Below, in pieces: positions 1 to 7,917 of a stretch of 64,000 nt of DNA. This DNA is from Terribacillus sp. DMT04. Its GTDB lineage: Bacteria; Bacillota; Bacilli; Bacillales; Amphibacillaceae. The stretch is taken from assembly GCF_019056395.1 (NCBI RefSeq), contig NZ_CP077639.1:870001-934000 (forward strand). The letters are read 5' to 3'. The notes under the pieces were generated by a model, which saw nothing but the letters and a program-made list of their open reading frames with translations, had not been told where the DNA came from and did no database searches. How positions within the stretch are numbered: the stretch's first letter is position 1; each line of letters opens with the position of its first letter. The position numbers were made by a program, and so were the translations under genes.

Positions 1-192
1 GCCCTTCGCTAAGAAAGCAAGACCTAAGAATACAATACTCGCACTAAGTGGGTTGAGTACCAGCAAGAATTCCTGCATGGCGTTCGTTATATCTAAATTA
101 AATACTGTTTGGTAGGAAAAATACGTCTTGGCCCATAAGAAAATAACGGCCAGCGCAAAGAATCCTTTCTTTGAAGCAAGAAGCTTCTTCAT
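1..192 (-). CDS. ltaS: Lipoteichoic acid synthase, N-terminal fragment
   Basis: Only the first 64 codons lie in the window; the gene runs off its left end. LtaS-family enzymes are polytopic membrane proteins with an extracellular sulfatase-like domain that polymerise glycerol-phosphate from phosphatidylglycerol onto a glycolipid anchor. The visible part starts MKKLLASKKGFFAL, continues with a membrane segment and the family-typical stretch around WAKTYFSYQTVFNL and LLVLNPLSASIVFLGL, close to what I recall of B. subtilis LtaS. The catalytic domain is not visible, so LtaS cannot be separated from paralogues such as YfnI or YqgS. The start is supported by an AGAGGTG ribosome binding site about 8 bases upstream. 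A sigma-A-like promoter lies at 255-284. Confidence 0.75.
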   Translation of the reverse strand, partial: MKKLLASKKGFFALAVIFLWAKTYFSYQTVFNLDITNAMQEFLLVLNPLSASIVFLGLAFLAKG

Positions 193-254
193 ATTATCTT
201 TCACCTCTTCGTTTTCTTATCAGGCAATGTCTTTTGAATGGAACTGCGACAAAT

Positions 255-284
255 ATTCTATCAGATTATATTTCTAAAAAACAA
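255..284 (-). promoter_or_regulatory. Putative sigma-A promoter of ltaS
   Basis: Read on the minus strand, a TTGTTT -35 (279-284) and a TAGAAT -10 (255-260) are separated by 18 bases and lie upstream of the ltaS start. Found by eye only. Confidence 0.4.
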
Positions 285-363
285 GTAAAACCCAAACAGT
301 AAATTTGGGCTCTTAATCTACAAGTATAACAGATTTTAATTAAAAAGTAAATTGAATGCATCT

Positions 364-391
364 ATCAAAAAAAGAGTGCCCAATGCACTCT
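364..391 (-). terminator. Intrinsic terminator of the ykvA-like gene
   Basis: On the minus strand AAGAGTGC and GCACTCTT form an 8-bp stem followed by a run of T. It lies directly after the stop codon of the ykvA-like gene and separates it from ltaS. Confidence 0.8.
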
Positions 392-394
392 TCT

Positions 395-817
395 TTACGA
401 AATATCTGATGTTGTGGTTTCAATTGGCTGTTGATTTTTCCATTCTTTATAGGCTGCAACATCTGATTGAATTTGTTTGAAAGTAAAACCAATCAATGCG
501 ACATCATCAAGCAAGCCACCTGGTATGAAATCTGGTACAAAATCAATTGGGCTTAGAAAATAGAGAAATGTCGCCGCAATCATGAGCAAGGACTTCTTCG
601 GCAGCTGTTTATAAGTGCCTTTGCGCCAGTCGCGGAGCATGTTTACCATAAGCTGCAAATCCGACCAAATCTCTGCTAACTTACCTTTATTGTCGCTTGC
701 TTTTGTTGAAACGTTCGCAAGGAGCTCCTTTGATTTTTCCTTATCCTGCAGCAATGCTTTTGCTTTTGGTGTATAAGCATGCCTTTTTTCCAGGAGCTGT
801 GTTAAGTTCCATTTCAT
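395..817 (-). CDS. YkvA-like DUF1232 membrane protein
   Basis: A 140-residue protein of the DUF1232/YkvA family, whose biochemical role is unknown. The diagnostic segment lies near residues 83-110: a hydrophobic stretch followed by FLSPIDFVPDFIPGGLLDDV, the Pro- and Asp-rich signature of the family. The N-terminal 70 residues are charged and probably helical. The start follows a CAAGGAGG ribosome binding site 6 bases upstream. It is followed by its own terminator, and the small 57-codon gene at 885 lies just upstream on the same strand, so the two may be cotranscribed. Confidence 0.8.
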   Translation of the reverse strand: MKWNLTQLLEKRHAYTPKAKALLQDKEKSKELLANVSTKASDNKGKLAEIWSDLQLMVNMLRDWRKGTYKQLPKKSLLMIAATFLYFLSPIDFVPDFIPGGLLDDVALIGFTFKQIQSDVAAYKEWKNQQPIETTTSDIS

Positions 818-884
818 TTGGTTGCCTCCTTGTTTCTTCTGTTTCTATTATGATGGAATCGTCTTCTATCATGCAAGAATGGGG

Positions 885-1058
885 TTAGTCGATCTTTTTG
901 ATGAGCACACGATATCTTTCTGGGAGTGTATCTTTTGCTTTTACTTCCTGCATAAAGGATTCTGCTTCCTCATATGTTTCAAAGGTGAAGTTCTCGCCGT
1001 CCTTACTAGCGAATTCAAGCTTCACTTGGTTGGAATCAACTGCTATGACTTTGAACAT
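885..1058 (-). CDS. Small hypothetical protein, 57 aa
   Basis: A 57-codon gene running from an ATG at 1058 to a TAA at 885, with a good AGGAGAG ribosome binding site. The protein starts MFKVIAVDSNQVKLEF, is rich in charged residues and contains FETYEEAESFMQEVK, typical of a small alpha/beta soluble protein. I do not recognise a family. It lies 67 bases upstream of the ykvA-like gene on the same strand and probably shares its transcript. The strong ribosome binding site and protein-like composition argue that it is real despite its length. Confidence 0.65.
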   Translation of the reverse strand: MFKVIAVDSNQVKLEFASKDGENFTFETYEEAESFMQEVKAKDTLPERYRVLIKKID

Positions 1059-1471
1059 GATGCTCTCCTCTCATAAATCGATAGGACCCTAAAGAAATCT
1101 CTATTACAAAAGCATAGGTGTTTTATTCGTTTAATGTAACCTTAAAAATATATAAATGCGAGAGATAAAAAAGGAATCACTTATCTATTATATAGAAAGT
1201 GAGCACGGAGAGAAAGTGACAATGCTCACATACGTGGAAAAGCAGGCAGCGGGGGCTGCCTGCTTTTCTGTTGTTGTTAGAAATAAGTGTGGTGAGAAGA
1301 CAAAATATGCGGGAGATAATGTTGTTAGAAATACATATTTTTCGTTCTCAATATATAGACGTACGTGTTTAGGAAAAGGTTTCAACTTTTTTAAGAAATG
1401 TTTTGCAAGGTTTAGAGACAGTGAGCAACAGGTATAGTTGAGCAACTACTTGAAAAAGGAGATAGACATTT
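1059..1471. other. Intergenic region without a convincing gene
   Basis: This 413-base region separates a minus-strand gene pair from the alcohol dehydrogenase. It contains a perfect 13-bp hairpin (1238-1267), a shorter stem GTGAGC/GCTCAC just upstream (near 1199-1230), and a 13-14 base direct repeat containing TGTTGTTAGAAATA around 1271 and 1320. An open frame runs across the hairpin to 1437, but its composition is poor and I do not call it a gene. Confidence 0.5.
1238..1275 (+). terminator. Orphan terminator-like hairpin
   Basis: AAAAGCAGGCAGC (1238-1250) pairs perfectly with GCTGCCTGCTTTT (1255-1267) around a GGGG loop, followed by a T-rich stretch. No gene ends just upstream on either strand. 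It could end a small untranslated transcript or act as an attenuator in the leader of the alcohol dehydrogenase. Confidence 0.5.
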
Positions 1472-2614
1472 ATGATGCAAGCCGTCACATTTCAAGGCAA
1501 AGAAAATATTGAAGTCAAGTCAGTCGAAGCACCTTCCATTCAGAAATCAACGGATATGATAGTGAAAATTACAGCGACAGGTATTTGTGGATCAGATCTT
1601 CATTTGTATCATGGCGGTATTACACCTGAGAAGGATTATATTATTGGGCATGAGCCGATGGGAATAGTAGAAGAAGTAGGATCTGAAGTGAAAAACCTGC
1701 AAAAAGGTGACCGAGTTGTTATTCCATTCAACATAGGCTGCGGGGAATGTTACTATTGCAATCACCAAATGGAGAGTCAATGTGATAATTCGAATGCTAA
1801 CCCGCATACTGATGCAGGAGGTCTATTTGGTTTTGCGGATCAATTCGGTGATTATCCGGGTGGACAAGCGGAATACTTGCGTGTACCTTATGCCGACTTT
1901 ACCTCTTTTAAAGTACCGGAATCAAGTGAGCTGAAAGATGAAAGCGTTGTGTTTTTATCTGATGTTATCCCAACAGCCTACTGGAGTGTAGAAAACAGTG
2001 GTCTCAAGAACGGGGATACCGTTATTATTCTTGGAGCAGGACCTATCGGCCAAATGGCGCAGAAATTTGCCTGGCTGAAAGGTGCCAAGCGTGTGATAGC
2101 TGTAGATAGCGTAGCCCATCGGCTGGATCATGCTAAAAAAATGAATAATGTCGAAACATATAATTTTGCTGATAACGCAGAAATCGGCTCTTTGCTTCAT
2201 AGTGAAACAAATGGAGGGGCAGATGTAGTAATTGATTGTGTTGGCATGGATGGTACCGTACCAGAGGGCGTGAAATTCGGTTCTGAACACGATAATCAAT
2301 TTGGGACAATCCAGCCGATTATTACCGCAAGTGAATCAGTGCGCAAATTTGGTACCGTGCAGCTGACGGGTGTGTATGGAACAGAAGCGAATGGTTTTCC
2401 AATTGGCGATTTCTTTTCTCGCAATGTGACATTGACTATGGGGCAAGCTCCCGTCATTCACTTGATGCCTAAGTTGTATCAAATGGTAGAAGAGGGTGTC
2501 TTCGATCCGACAGATATAATTACCCACACGATGAAAATTAGCGAAGCAAAAGAAGCTTATAAGATTTTCGATGAAAGAGCAGATAATAATATAAAAGTAT
2601 TATTAAAGCCATAA
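1472..2614 (+). CDS. Zinc-dependent alcohol/formaldehyde dehydrogenase-like protein
   Basis: A 380-residue medium-chain dehydrogenase. The GroES-like catalytic domain has the zinc site TGICGSDLHLYHGG and GHEPMGIVEEVG, and the structural zinc cysteines in CGECYYCN followed by a further Cys. The nucleotide-binding motif is GAGPIGQMAQ. The length and the insert around LFGFADQFGDYPGGQAEYLRVP match the glutathione-independent formaldehyde dehydrogenase-like group, such as B. subtilis AdhB/YycR; the substrate is not proven. Two ATG codons stand in tandem at 1472 and 1475. The second (MQAVTFQG) agrees better with relatives; both lie behind AAAGGAGA. A bidirectional terminator follows at 2619, so the gene is monocistronic. 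Confidence 0.85.
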   Translation: MMQAVTFQGKENIEVKSVEAPSIQKSTDMIVKITATGICGSDLHLYHGGITPEKDYIIGHEPMGIVEEVGSEVKNLQKGDRVVIPFNIGCGECYYCNHQMESQCDNSNANPHTDAGGLFGFADQFGDYPGGQAEYLRVPYADFTSFKVPESSELKDESVVFLSDVIPTAYWSVENSGLKNGDTVIILGAGPIGQMAQKFAWLKGAKRVIAVDSVAHRLDHAKKMNNVETYNFADNAEIGSLLHSETNGGADVVIDCVGMDGTVPEGVKFGSEHDNQFGTIQPIITASESVRKFGTVQLTGVYGTEANGFPIGDFFSRNVTLTMGQAPVIHLMPKLYQMVEEGVFDPTDIITHTMKISEAKEAYKIFDERADNNIKVLLKP

Positions 2615-2618
2615 GAAG

Positions 2619-2650
2619 AAGGAGCTGCAAAAAAAAGCAGCTCCTTTTCC
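2619..2650. terminator. Bidirectional intrinsic terminator
   Basis: AAGGAGCTGC and GCAGCTCCTT form a 10-bp stem around a run of eight A, with T-rich sequence on one side and A-rich on the other. It lies between the convergent dehydrogenase and AI-2E-family genes. Confidence 0.85.
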
Positions 2651-2655
2651 TCGTT

Positions 2656-3801
2656 TTATTTTGTTTTTTCCTCATACAGATGAGATCTTTTCTTAAACCA
2701 ATGGAATGTATGCGTGACAATTACTTTCAAAATCGCATATCCAGGTACTGCGAGAATAACACCGACGACGCCAAATAGGTTTCCGGCTGTCAGAATAACA
2801 AAGATAATCGTAATCGGATGTACGCGAATGTTGCGCCCCATAATCTGCGGTGTGATTAATTTTCCTTCCACTAACTGTACAACCGTCCAGACGATAACAA
2901 GCTTTAGCAGCATAAACGGCGACGTGACAATTGCAATGATGATCGCAGGAGTGATCGCAATAGCTGGACCGAGGTAGGGTACGACACTTGTAAATGCTGC
3001 GATAACAGCAAGCACGGGTGCGTATTCCAGACCAATAATCAAATAGCCGATATATAAAAGAATACCGATGACAAAGCTGACAATAATCTGACCGCGTATG
3101 TAAGAACTAATCTGATGGTTCATTTCAGACATCACTTCGAAGGTTTGGCTGCGGAAGCGAACCGGAAGCAGTTTCAGAATATATGCAGGAAGTTTCTTAC
3201 CATCCTTCAGTAAATAGAAGAGGATGAAAGGCACAGTAACGATAGCTATAACTACTTCTGTTACAGCACCAACAAAGCTAGTCAAATTGGCGAATAAATT
3301 ATTCAATAAGCTTGTTCCGCGTGTTTGCAGCTCATTCAGAATTTGGTTCAGATCAAAATTACCAGATTGCTGTAATTGATTAACAATATTGCTGCCAGTT
3401 ATTGATTGAACAATGTCAACACCTTGGTCAAAATACTCTGTACTATTGTTAATAAGACTTAATGTCTGTTCCTTCAACACTGGAATAACAGAAACGATTA
3501 GAATCGTCAGCAGTCCAACGATCACAAGATAAAGGGCGATAATCGAGTAAACTCGTTTGATACGTTTCTTTTCTAAATAGTTGACGATTGGAACTGTCAA
3601 GTAATAGACGATTCCGGTAAGTATGATAGGTAATATCACTGTCTTTACAATGACAACAATTGGTGTAAATATAAAGGATACATGCGAATAAACTAATATA
3701 TTCAAACCGATAATAAACAGAATCAGCATGGCAATTACAAATTTATTGTTCAAGAAAAATTTGCGAAATTTCCCCTGCTTGGTTCTTTGAAAATCTGGCA
3801 T
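2656..3801 (-). CDS. AI-2E family transporter (UPF0118)
   Basis: A 381-residue polytopic membrane protein of the AI-2E transporter (TqsA/YdbI/YueF/YubA) family. Members export autoinducer-2 or work as Na+/H+ antiporters, so the substrate is open. Two hydrophobic segments lie near residues 18-75, a further pair near 85-110, then a polar stretch (about 115-175) and the conserved C-terminal half with [31 protein letters not shown], the GPAIA motif after VPYLG, and [13 protein letters not shown], the family hallmark. The ATG follows GAGGAGAGG. The gene has its own terminator, and the upstream region carries a DnaA-box cluster. Confidence 0.88.
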   Translation of the reverse strand: MPDFQRTKQGKFRKFFLNNKFVIAMLILFIIGLNILVYSHVSFIFTPIVVIVKTVILPIILTGIVYYLTVPIVNYLEKKRIKRVYSIIALYLVIVGLLTILIVSVIPVLKEQTLSLINNSTEYFDQGVDIVQSITGSNIVNQLQQSGNFDLNQILNELQTRGTSLLNNLFANLTSFVGAVTEVVIAIVTVPFILFYLLKDGKKLPAYILKLLPVRFRSQTFEVMSEMNHQISSYIRGQIIVSFVIGILLYIGYLIIGLEYAPVLAVIAAFTSVVPYLGPAIAITPAIIIAIVTSPFMLLKLVIVWTVVQLVEGKLITPQIMGRNIRVHPITIIFVILTAGNLFGVVGVILAVPGYAILKVIVTHTFHWFKKRSHLYEEKTK

Positions 3802-3970
3802 GGCAATCCTCTCCTCTTGTGGCCTGCTATTTCAAAATTCTAGTTTTCTACCATTATAGCCTAAAATTATGGCGAGTAATCGTATATTCATTGTAATCGT
3901 TCGAAATGAATTTAGCTACTGAGGCAAACGAGTGCATTATATAAAATGAAGATAGAAACAGCAGATAAAG

Positions 3971-4068
3971 TTATAAACATTTTTATCCACACGCATGATA
4001 GTGACATGAAAACGAAAAACAGACTTATGCACATTATCCACAGGAATAAATGGGATATTTGTGCACAA
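3971..4068. promoter_or_regulatory. Cluster of DnaA boxes
   Basis: Two perfect TTATCCACA DnaA boxes (3983-3991 and 4034-4042) lie in the same orientation. TTATGCACA (4025-4033), which fits the consensus TTATNCACA, directly abuts the second one. TTATAAACA (3971-3979) and, on the other strand, TTGTGCACA (4060-4068) differ at one position. The cluster lies in the 309-base gap between two genes that both read leftwards. I see no neighbouring replication genes, so it is not an obvious oriC; a DnaA-titrating or regulatory site fits better. Confidence 0.6.
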
Positions 4069-4110
4069 GTCTGCTCCTCGAGACATTACTTTTCTCTACG
4101 TAATCAAGCT

Positions 4111-5007
4111 TTACAACGCATGTTCCAATGCTTCAGATAAGTTAGGATACTGGAAAGTGTAGCCGCTCTCCATGGCTTTTTTCGGATACACACATTGGCC
4201 TTCTAAAATTAATGTGCTCATTTCTCCTAATGCTTTTTGAATAATTGGTGCTGGAGCAGTTGTCCAATAAGGACGGTGCAGTGTATTCGCAAGCGCCTTA
4301 CTGAAATCTTTATTTCGGCGCGGGTGCGGAGCAGTCACGTTTAGAGCTCCATTGATGGATTCTTGTTCGATTGCATAAGCGATTATTCCTGCCGCATCTT
4401 GTACATGAATCCAAGACAGCCACTGTTCGCCGCTGCCAATCTTACCGCCTGCGAAGTAACGGAAAGGCAGCTGCATCAGCGGAAGTGCTCCTTTATCACC
4501 AAGGACAATGCCAAAGCGAGCCAGAACAGTTCGGACACCAAAAGCGTTTGCTTGGAGAGCTGCTTGTTCCCATTCGTAAGTTACATCTGCTAAAAAGTCC
4601 TCTCCACGTTTATTCGTTTCTTCTGTGTAAGAATCCTGTTCACTCGTACCATAAAATCCAACAGCAGAACCACTGACCAAGACTTTTGGTTTCGTTGGCA
4701 TTTTCCCAATCATATCAACAAGTGTTTCGGTTGCTTCCAGTCGACTGCTGCGAATGCTTTTCTTTTTCTCTTCCGTCCATTTACCGAACAAACTAGTCCC
4801 AGCTAAATTTACTACAGCGTGGACTTCCGGCAACTGGGAGAGAGGGTCATAACCTTTCTTCAGCCAGCCAATGTAGGTAACTTGTTTTGTATCCAGCTTT
4901 TCTTCTGGAGATCTTGTCAGAATGTATACATGATGGCCTTGTTCCATTAAAGTCTCAGCTAGCTGTTTCCCAACGAATCCAGTACCGCCGCTAATTACAA
5001 TGTTCAT
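4111..5007 (-). CDS. yfhF: TIGR01777-family NAD-dependent epimerase-like protein YfhF
   Basis: A 298-residue atypical short-chain dehydrogenase of the YfhF/SulA-like epimerase family (TIGR01777), whose substrate is unknown. The Rossmann motif GGTGFVGKQLAE is at the N terminus, NLAG follows near residue 68, VLVSGSAVGFYG near 110, and the family C-terminal domain ends the protein (NVTAPHPRRNKDFSKALA, then a conserved GQ..P.KA stretch). It is divergent from recX, exactly as in B. subtilis. The ATG follows GAGGATTTAAA. The gene appears to stand alone, and its upstream region is shared with the recX promoter. Confidence 0.88.
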   Translation of the reverse strand: MNIVISGGTGFVGKQLAETLMEQGHHVYILTRSPEEKLDTKQVTYIGWLKKGYDPLSQLPEVHAVVNLAGTSLFGKWTEEKKKSIRSSRLEATETLVDMIGKMPTKPKVLVSGSAVGFYGTSEQDSYTEETNKRGEDFLADVTYEWEQAALQANAFGVRTVLARFGIVLGDKGALPLMQLPFRYFAGGKIGSGEQWLSWIHVQDAAGIIAYAIEQESINGALNVTAPHPRRNKDFSKALANTLHRPYWTTAPAPIIQKALGEMSTLILEGQCVYPKKAMESGYTFQYPNLSEALEHAL

Positions 5008-5089
5008 TTTAAATCCTCCTCATCGCTTAAGCTTACAATTTTGCATGACGTTATTTCATGGTAGAATAGACACATAAGAGGTGTCGAAA

Positions 5090-5917
5090 ATGGTGAAAAT
5101 CGCGAAAATCACGACCCAGAAAAATAACATTGGCCGCTATAACATTTTCCTTGATGATGGTAAGGGCGAGAAATTCGGCTTTGGTCTAGATGAAGACCTT
5201 CTCATACGCAGCGGAATTGCGAAAGGGAAAGAAATGTCCGAAGAAGCACTTCAATCTCTCATTGAAAAAGATGCTGCTCATAAGTGCTTTACCCTGGCAC
5301 TACAATATTTAAGCTACCGTATGCGTTCGAAAAAAGAAATAAAGACATATTTGCTAAAAAAAGAGCAGCATCCTGACCATGTGGAGGAAGCTTTGCGAAG
5401 ACTTGAAGAACAGGGGTATACGGATGATGCTGCTTTCGCTGGTGCCTTTGTCCGGACAAAAGTAAATACAACGAGCAAAGGGCCGCTTGTAATTCGCAAA
5501 GAACTGCAGGAAAAAGGCATTGCCGGTAAAATTGCGGATGATGCCATGACCTTTTATAGTTTTGAAAAAGAACTCGAAAAAGCTGTTAAGCTGGCAAACA
5601 CTAAGCTGCAGTCCAAGTCAAAAAAATCCCAACAAGAAAAGCGTCAGCTTGCGCAGCAGCAGCTACTCTCAAAAGGATTCACATCTTCTGCAGCAAAAGA
5701 AGCTGTTTCCCAGGCGCTGTCAGAAGCAGAACCAGATGTTGATGCCGAACTGGACGCTGTCCGCTATCAAGGAGACAAGCTGGTGCGTAAGTATGTACAA
5801 AAAGCAGAAGGCTATGAGCTGGTGCAGAAAATAAAGATGGGACTGTACCGGAAAGGCTTCTCAATGGATTTGATACAGAGATATCTGGAAGAAGCAAAGG
5901 AACAAGATCTTTACTGA
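5090..5917 (+). CDS. recX: Regulatory protein RecX
   Basis: A 275-residue RecX protein, modulator of RecA filaments. The N-terminal extension (VKIAKITTQKNN) typical of Bacillaceae RecX is followed by three-helix RecX repeats. The first carries the hallmark ALQYLSYRMRSKKEIKTYL, followed by LEEQGYTDDAAFAGAFV and KGPLVIRKELQEKGI; a further repeat sits near the C terminus (GLYRKGFSMDLIQRYLEE). I chose the ATG at 5090 because AAGAGGTG ends 6 bases before it; an in-frame GTG at 5081 lies inside that ribosome binding site. Upstream is a possible -10 TAGAAT at 5062. It is followed closely by yfhH. Confidence 0.9.
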   Translation: MVKIAKITTQKNNIGRYNIFLDDGKGEKFGFGLDEDLLIRSGIAKGKEMSEEALQSLIEKDAAHKCFTLALQYLSYRMRSKKEIKTYLLKKEQHPDHVEEALRRLEEQGYTDDAAFAGAFVRTKVNTTSKGPLVIRKELQEKGIAGKIADDAMTFYSFEKELEKAVKLANTKLQSKSKKSQQEKRQLAQQQLLSKGFTSSAAKEAVSQALSEAEPDVDAELDAVRYQGDKLVRKYVQKAEGYELVQKIKMGLYRKGFSMDLIQRYLEEAKEQDLY

Positions 5918-5936
5918 GGGAAAGCAGGTGCAAAGG

Positions 5937-6266
5937 ATGCAATTACGCTATAGTGATTTGACAATAGAGCAATTAAAAGATGAAATGAAACAGCTGAAGA
6001 TTCAGCAGCAAAAGGCTGAGCAAATGGGCAATTTCAGTGAATATCAGATTTTGGAGCGCAAGCGTCAGATGGCAAAAGCTTACACATTGAATCCGCATGA
6101 CTTTAAAGCTGGTGCTACGTATGAAATCAAAGGCGATCGCTCACATGTCTTTACTATTGATTATATGAATGGTGTCTTTGCTTGGGGTTATCGCAGACAA
6201 GGCAGTGAAGCAGGTCAAGAGCTGGAAGCCCTGCCAATAAGTGTGTTAGGCAAGGTAACGATGTAA
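5937..6266 (+). CDS. yfhH: YfhH family protein
   Basis: A 109-residue protein of the YfhH (DUF1811) family with unknown function. The N-terminal half is a charged helical hairpin (RYSDLTIEQLKDEMKQL and ILERKRQMAKAY), and the C-terminal half is a small beta domain with TIDYMNGVFAWGYR and ALPISVLG, which I recall as strongly conserved. It lies 19 bases after recX and is presumably cotranscribed, as in B. subtilis. A GTG at 5928 is in frame, but the ATG at 5937 aligns with the expected M..RYS start and sits behind AGGTG. A terminator follows. Confidence 0.85.
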   Translation: MQLRYSDLTIEQLKDEMKQLKIQQQKAEQMGNFSEYQILERKRQMAKAYTLNPHDFKAGATYEIKGDRSHVFTIDYMNGVFAWGYRRQGSEAGQELEALPISVLGKVTM

Positions 6267-6269
6267 GCA

Positions 6270-6300
6270 CCTCGGCTCACAAGAGCCGAGGCAGCTTTTA
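6270..6300 (+). terminator. Intrinsic terminator after yfhH
   Basis: CCTCGGCTC and GAGCCGAGG form a perfect 9-bp stem with an ACAA loop, followed by CAGCTTTTATTT. It ends the recX-yfhH transcript. Confidence 0.85.
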
Positions 6301-6462
6301 TTTGCGGTTATTCTTCGTTGATTGAGTAGCGACGATCATATCGGTTTGTGTTCGACGTGTTTCCCCGTTCACCTGATTATTCGCATGCTTCGCGGATGAG
6401 CGAGGGGATTGAATAATGGAATTAATGGTGCCATACTTGGAAAAACGATCAAACTTGGACAT
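6298..6462 (-). CDS. YpzG-like small protein, 54 aa
   Basis: A 54-codon gene starting at an ATG (MSKFDRFSKYG) behind GAGGAGG. Its core, QSPRSSAKHANNQVNGET followed by a TQ pair and a basic tail, resembles the short YpzG family of Bacillaceae (SPRANPKHA..QVNGET), found in spore formers and of unknown function. B. subtilis has sspK at about this position between yfhH and yfhJ, but this sequence does not look like SspK. A role in spores is only suggested by the family and the neighbourhood. Confidence 0.65.
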   Translation of the reverse strand: MSKFDRFSKYGTINSIIQSPRSSAKHANNQVNGETRRTQTDMIVATQSTKNNRK

Positions 6463-6562
6463 GCTATCTGCCTCCTCAAACAATTTGGGTGTCCCGCAAT
6501 ACTACTAGCTTGCGCGCTTTTATTAATCTTTATGTTGGGTTTATGCTGGAAAGGAAGAAAAA

Positions 6563-6826
6563 ATGATGGAAACAAAATTTCAAGAGCTTGCCGAGTTGCT
6601 CCAGCAGCAAAATGAGCGGCTGACAATGGATGAGGCCCGTACTTGGGTAGAGATATTATGGGAAGATTTTGAGGCAACACGTGCAAAAGCGGGACGTAAA
6701 TATCAAGGGCAAGAGATGACAGAGTCTATTGTTCGGCAGTGGATTCAGCATTATGGACAACGATTAGATGAGTTCCTGGAACGAAACCCGAAATATCACT
6801 ATTTGTTTATACAGCGAAAACAATAA
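6563..6826 (+). CDS. yfhJ: YfhJ family (WVELL) protein
   Basis: An 87-residue protein matching YfhJ of B. subtilis in position and sequence. The conserved central stretch is EARTWVEILWEDFEATRAKAG, the 'WVELL' signature, followed by MTESIVRQWIQHYG and the NPKYHYL tail. The function is unknown. Two tandem ATG codons (6563, 6566) lie behind AAAGGAAG. It ends in a bidirectional terminator shared with yfhP. Confidence 0.85.
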   Translation: MMETKFQELAELLQQQNERLTMDEARTWVEILWEDFEATRAKAGRKYQGQEMTESIVRQWIQHYGQRLDEFLERNPKYHYLFIQRKQ

Positions 6827-6858
6827 TAAAACCTGGAGAAAAAATTCTCCAGGTTTTA
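6827..6858. terminator. Bidirectional terminator yfhJ / yfhP
   Basis: AAACCTGGAGAA and TTCTCCAGGTTT form a 12-bp perfect stem with an AAAA loop; T-rich tails exist on both strands. The yfhP stop codon lies at its right edge. Confidence 0.85.
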
Positions 6859-7851
6859 TAATGCGGAAGGATTGTCATCTGTAAACAGCTTGCGCTGCAG
6901 TTTTTGCTCGGAGAAAATCCATCCTGTATACGAGCTCATAACTTCATGATTATCATTAATCTGCACGACAGCTTTAAATGGATAATGCTGCGCACTATTA
7001 TGATAGCGCAAGTCAATCAGCCGCAATTCAGTAAAATCATCATACAGATTCACTTCCCAAGTAAATACGGGAGAGAAGCTGAGAAATGCGGAGATATTTT
7101 TGTCTTCTCTAGCTACTTCCATTAGCTCGTTATCTGGTAATGGTTTTCGTTCGAATTCATCAATAAGGCGCAGCTGCCAATTTTCTACCTTCCCAACACA
7201 GAATCGATCAGGGGCAGTGATAGCAACACGCCAGTATCCTTGTTTCATTGTTGGAGAAGTGGCAATGATTTGAGCATCGGGTATTTTTTCCCTTACTTGT
7301 TTGATAATCCTGCGTTTATCCATGTAACGTTTCACATAATAAAGCGCAAGGATACCATAAATGACGAGGAAAGTGATACCAGGTTCGAAACCGATAAGCC
7401 ATAAGACAATGCCGACTACATGCATCGCAAAGATAAACGGATCGAATGTGTTAATAAAGCCATAGGCTACCCAGCGCCGGGTAAATGGCCGGTAAGCCTG
7501 TGTGCCGTATGCATTGAATACATCAACGAAAACGTGCAGTACGACTGCGCCGCCAGTCCATAACCATAGGTGCAGGAAGCTGATATCTGGTATTAACAGG
7601 TACAAAAGAAGTGATATTGCCAATCCCCACAAAATGACGGCAGGAATGGAATGGGTAATTCCCCGGTGGTTTCGTAAATAAGAAGCGTTGTTCCGTAATT
7701 TCAGTACTGTATCAAAGTCTGGTGCCTGTGAACCAAGGATTGTGCCTGCAAGTACAGCGTTGAACAAGACAGGATCTTGGTGAACAGCAGGATCGAGTGT
7801 GGCAAGCCCTCCTAGGGCTACCCCCATGACGATATGGGTACCAGTGTCCAT
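6856..7851 (-). CDS. yfhP: YfhP, membrane-bound YdjM-family metal-dependent hydrolase
   Basis: A 331-residue protein with an N-terminal membrane domain of the YdjM (metal-dependent hydrolase) family. The signature residues are MDTGTHIVMG at the start, SQAPDFDTV near residue 50, NHRGITHS near 70 and HVFVDVFNAYGTQ near 115: His/Asp motifs on the edges of predicted membrane segments. A soluble C-terminal domain follows. In B. subtilis YfhP has been described as a negative regulator of yfhP, mutY, fabL and sspE; that role is not visible in sequence. The ATG at 7851 is chosen because it begins the conserved MDTGTH and sits 8 bases after AGGAGG; the open frame extends 8 codons further upstream. It is divergent from mutY. 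Confidence 0.87.
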   Translation of the reverse strand: MDTGTHIVMGVALGGLATLDPAVHQDPVLFNAVLAGTILGSQAPDFDTVLKLRNNASYLRNHRGITHSIPAVILWGLAISLLLYLLIPDISFLHLWLWTGGAVVLHVFVDVFNAYGTQAYRPFTRRWVAYGFINTFDPFIFAMHVVGIVLWLIGFEPGITFLVIYGILALYYVKRYMDKRRIIKQVREKIPDAQIIATSPTMKQGYWRVAITAPDRFCVGKVENWQLRLIDEFERKPLPDNELMEVAREDKNISAFLSFSPVFTWEVNLYDDFTELRLIDLRYHNSAQHYPFKAVVQINDNHEVMSSYTGWIFSEQKLQRKLFTDDNPSAL

Positions 7852-7917
7852 CTGTTGAGTCCTCCTTCTGATCAAACCAAACCACCCATATTAATTATAT
7901 TGTAACACGGAGCGTGA

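Noticed and set aside
1156-1437. 93-codon open frame on the plus strand
   Set aside because: It runs through the perfect hairpin at 1238-1267, has no ribosome binding site at its first codon, and a Cys/Phe/Arg-rich composition unlike a protein.
3971-4068. Chromosomal origin oriC
   Set aside because: DnaA boxes are present, but there is no dnaA, dnaN, rpmH or gyr gene nearby and no clear A+T-rich unwinding element next to the boxes.
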